NCBI GenBank assembly: GCA_021793575.1
Contig: JAJYSM010000029.1
Location: forward strand, 1 to 37,188
Reading direction: 5' to 3'
From: Pseudomonadota bacterium
Lineage (GTDB): Bacteria > Pseudomonadota > Gammaproteobacteria > Xanthomonadales > Rhodanobacteraceae
DNA: 37,188 nt
Shown here piece after piece: positions 37,082 through 37,188 of the stretch. The number at the start of each line of letters is the position of its first letter. Within the stretch, counting starts at the first letter, position 1. The notes under the pieces are model-generated. The model made no database searches. It was not told where the DNA came from and worked only from the letters and a program-made list of their open reading frames with translations. Position numbers and translations under genes: made by a program.

Positions 37082-37188
37082 TTGCGAGCCGCTGACCCCA
37101 CCTATCTGAGGGTGAACAAGGCGGTGTGTCCCGCGGCAATTTCGACGGTATTCGCACCGCGGCCAACGTGGGACGTGCGTGTCGTCAG
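37082..37188. other. Unassigned right edge of the window
   Basis: The last 107 bases have no supported gene. They do not continue the transposase remnant and resemble nothing else in the window. They may be the far side of a truncation of the insertion sequence. Confidence 0.35.

Overview
The window reads as chromosomal DNA of a high-GC gammaproteobacterium of the Xanthomonadales (Lysobacterales), most likely Rhodanobacteraceae. The family level is inference. It rests on the gene orders pilS/sucCD, fmdB-aspS and ruvC-ruvA-kup-ruvB, on the TonB-receptor content, and on the style of the dispersed repeats. Most of the window is core genome; the two ends are mobile-element scars.

Left to right: (1) positions 1-126 are the 3' end of an IS4-like element that cuts off a TonB-dependent receptor gene (to 1490, minus strand). 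The receptor lies downstream of a fused GH65 disaccharide phosphorylase/beta-phosphoglucomutase gene (1560-4622) and is divergent from a LacI-type regulator (4925-5938). A LacI-style operator lies between them, giving an alpha-glucoside uptake and phosphorolysis locus. (2) pilS (5968-7611, minus) without an adjacent pilR, then sucC-sucD with a very long REP hairpin between them. (3) nadE, whose reading frame contains an in-frame, about 145-bp palindromic heptad repeat; then a REP cluster and bamD (minus). (4) rluD-pgeF-clpB, with a second heptad repeat before pgeF and a good sigma-32 promoter before clpB. (5) An intact TonB receptor (17721-20162, minus) beside the 5' remnant of a related receptor. 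(6) fmdB-like zinc ribbon, aspS, an alpha/beta hydrolase, yebC, ruvC-ruvA-kup, a third heptad repeat, ruvB. (7) The Tol-Pal operon ybgC-tolQ-tolR-tolA-tolB-pal-cpoB, then queE-queC and tRNA-Lys(TTT). (8) Past the tRNA, a truncated tyrosine integrase whose 5' end runs directly into a two-repeat CRISPR-like array (37-bp repeats, 33-bp spacer), then the start of a second, decayed IS4-like copy in the same orientation as the first.

The genes mainly serve envelope integrity (BamD, Tol-Pal, TonB receptors), central metabolism (SucCD, NadE), translation and RNA modification (AspRS, RluD, QueE/QueC with tRNA-Lys), recombination (RuvABC) and proteostasis (ClpB). The most unusual features are repeat-driven: a structured repeat read through as protein in nadE, repeats abutting the starts of pgeF and ruvB, a 24-bp-stem REP inside sucCD, and the integrase/CRISPR-like junction at the tRNA-Lys site.
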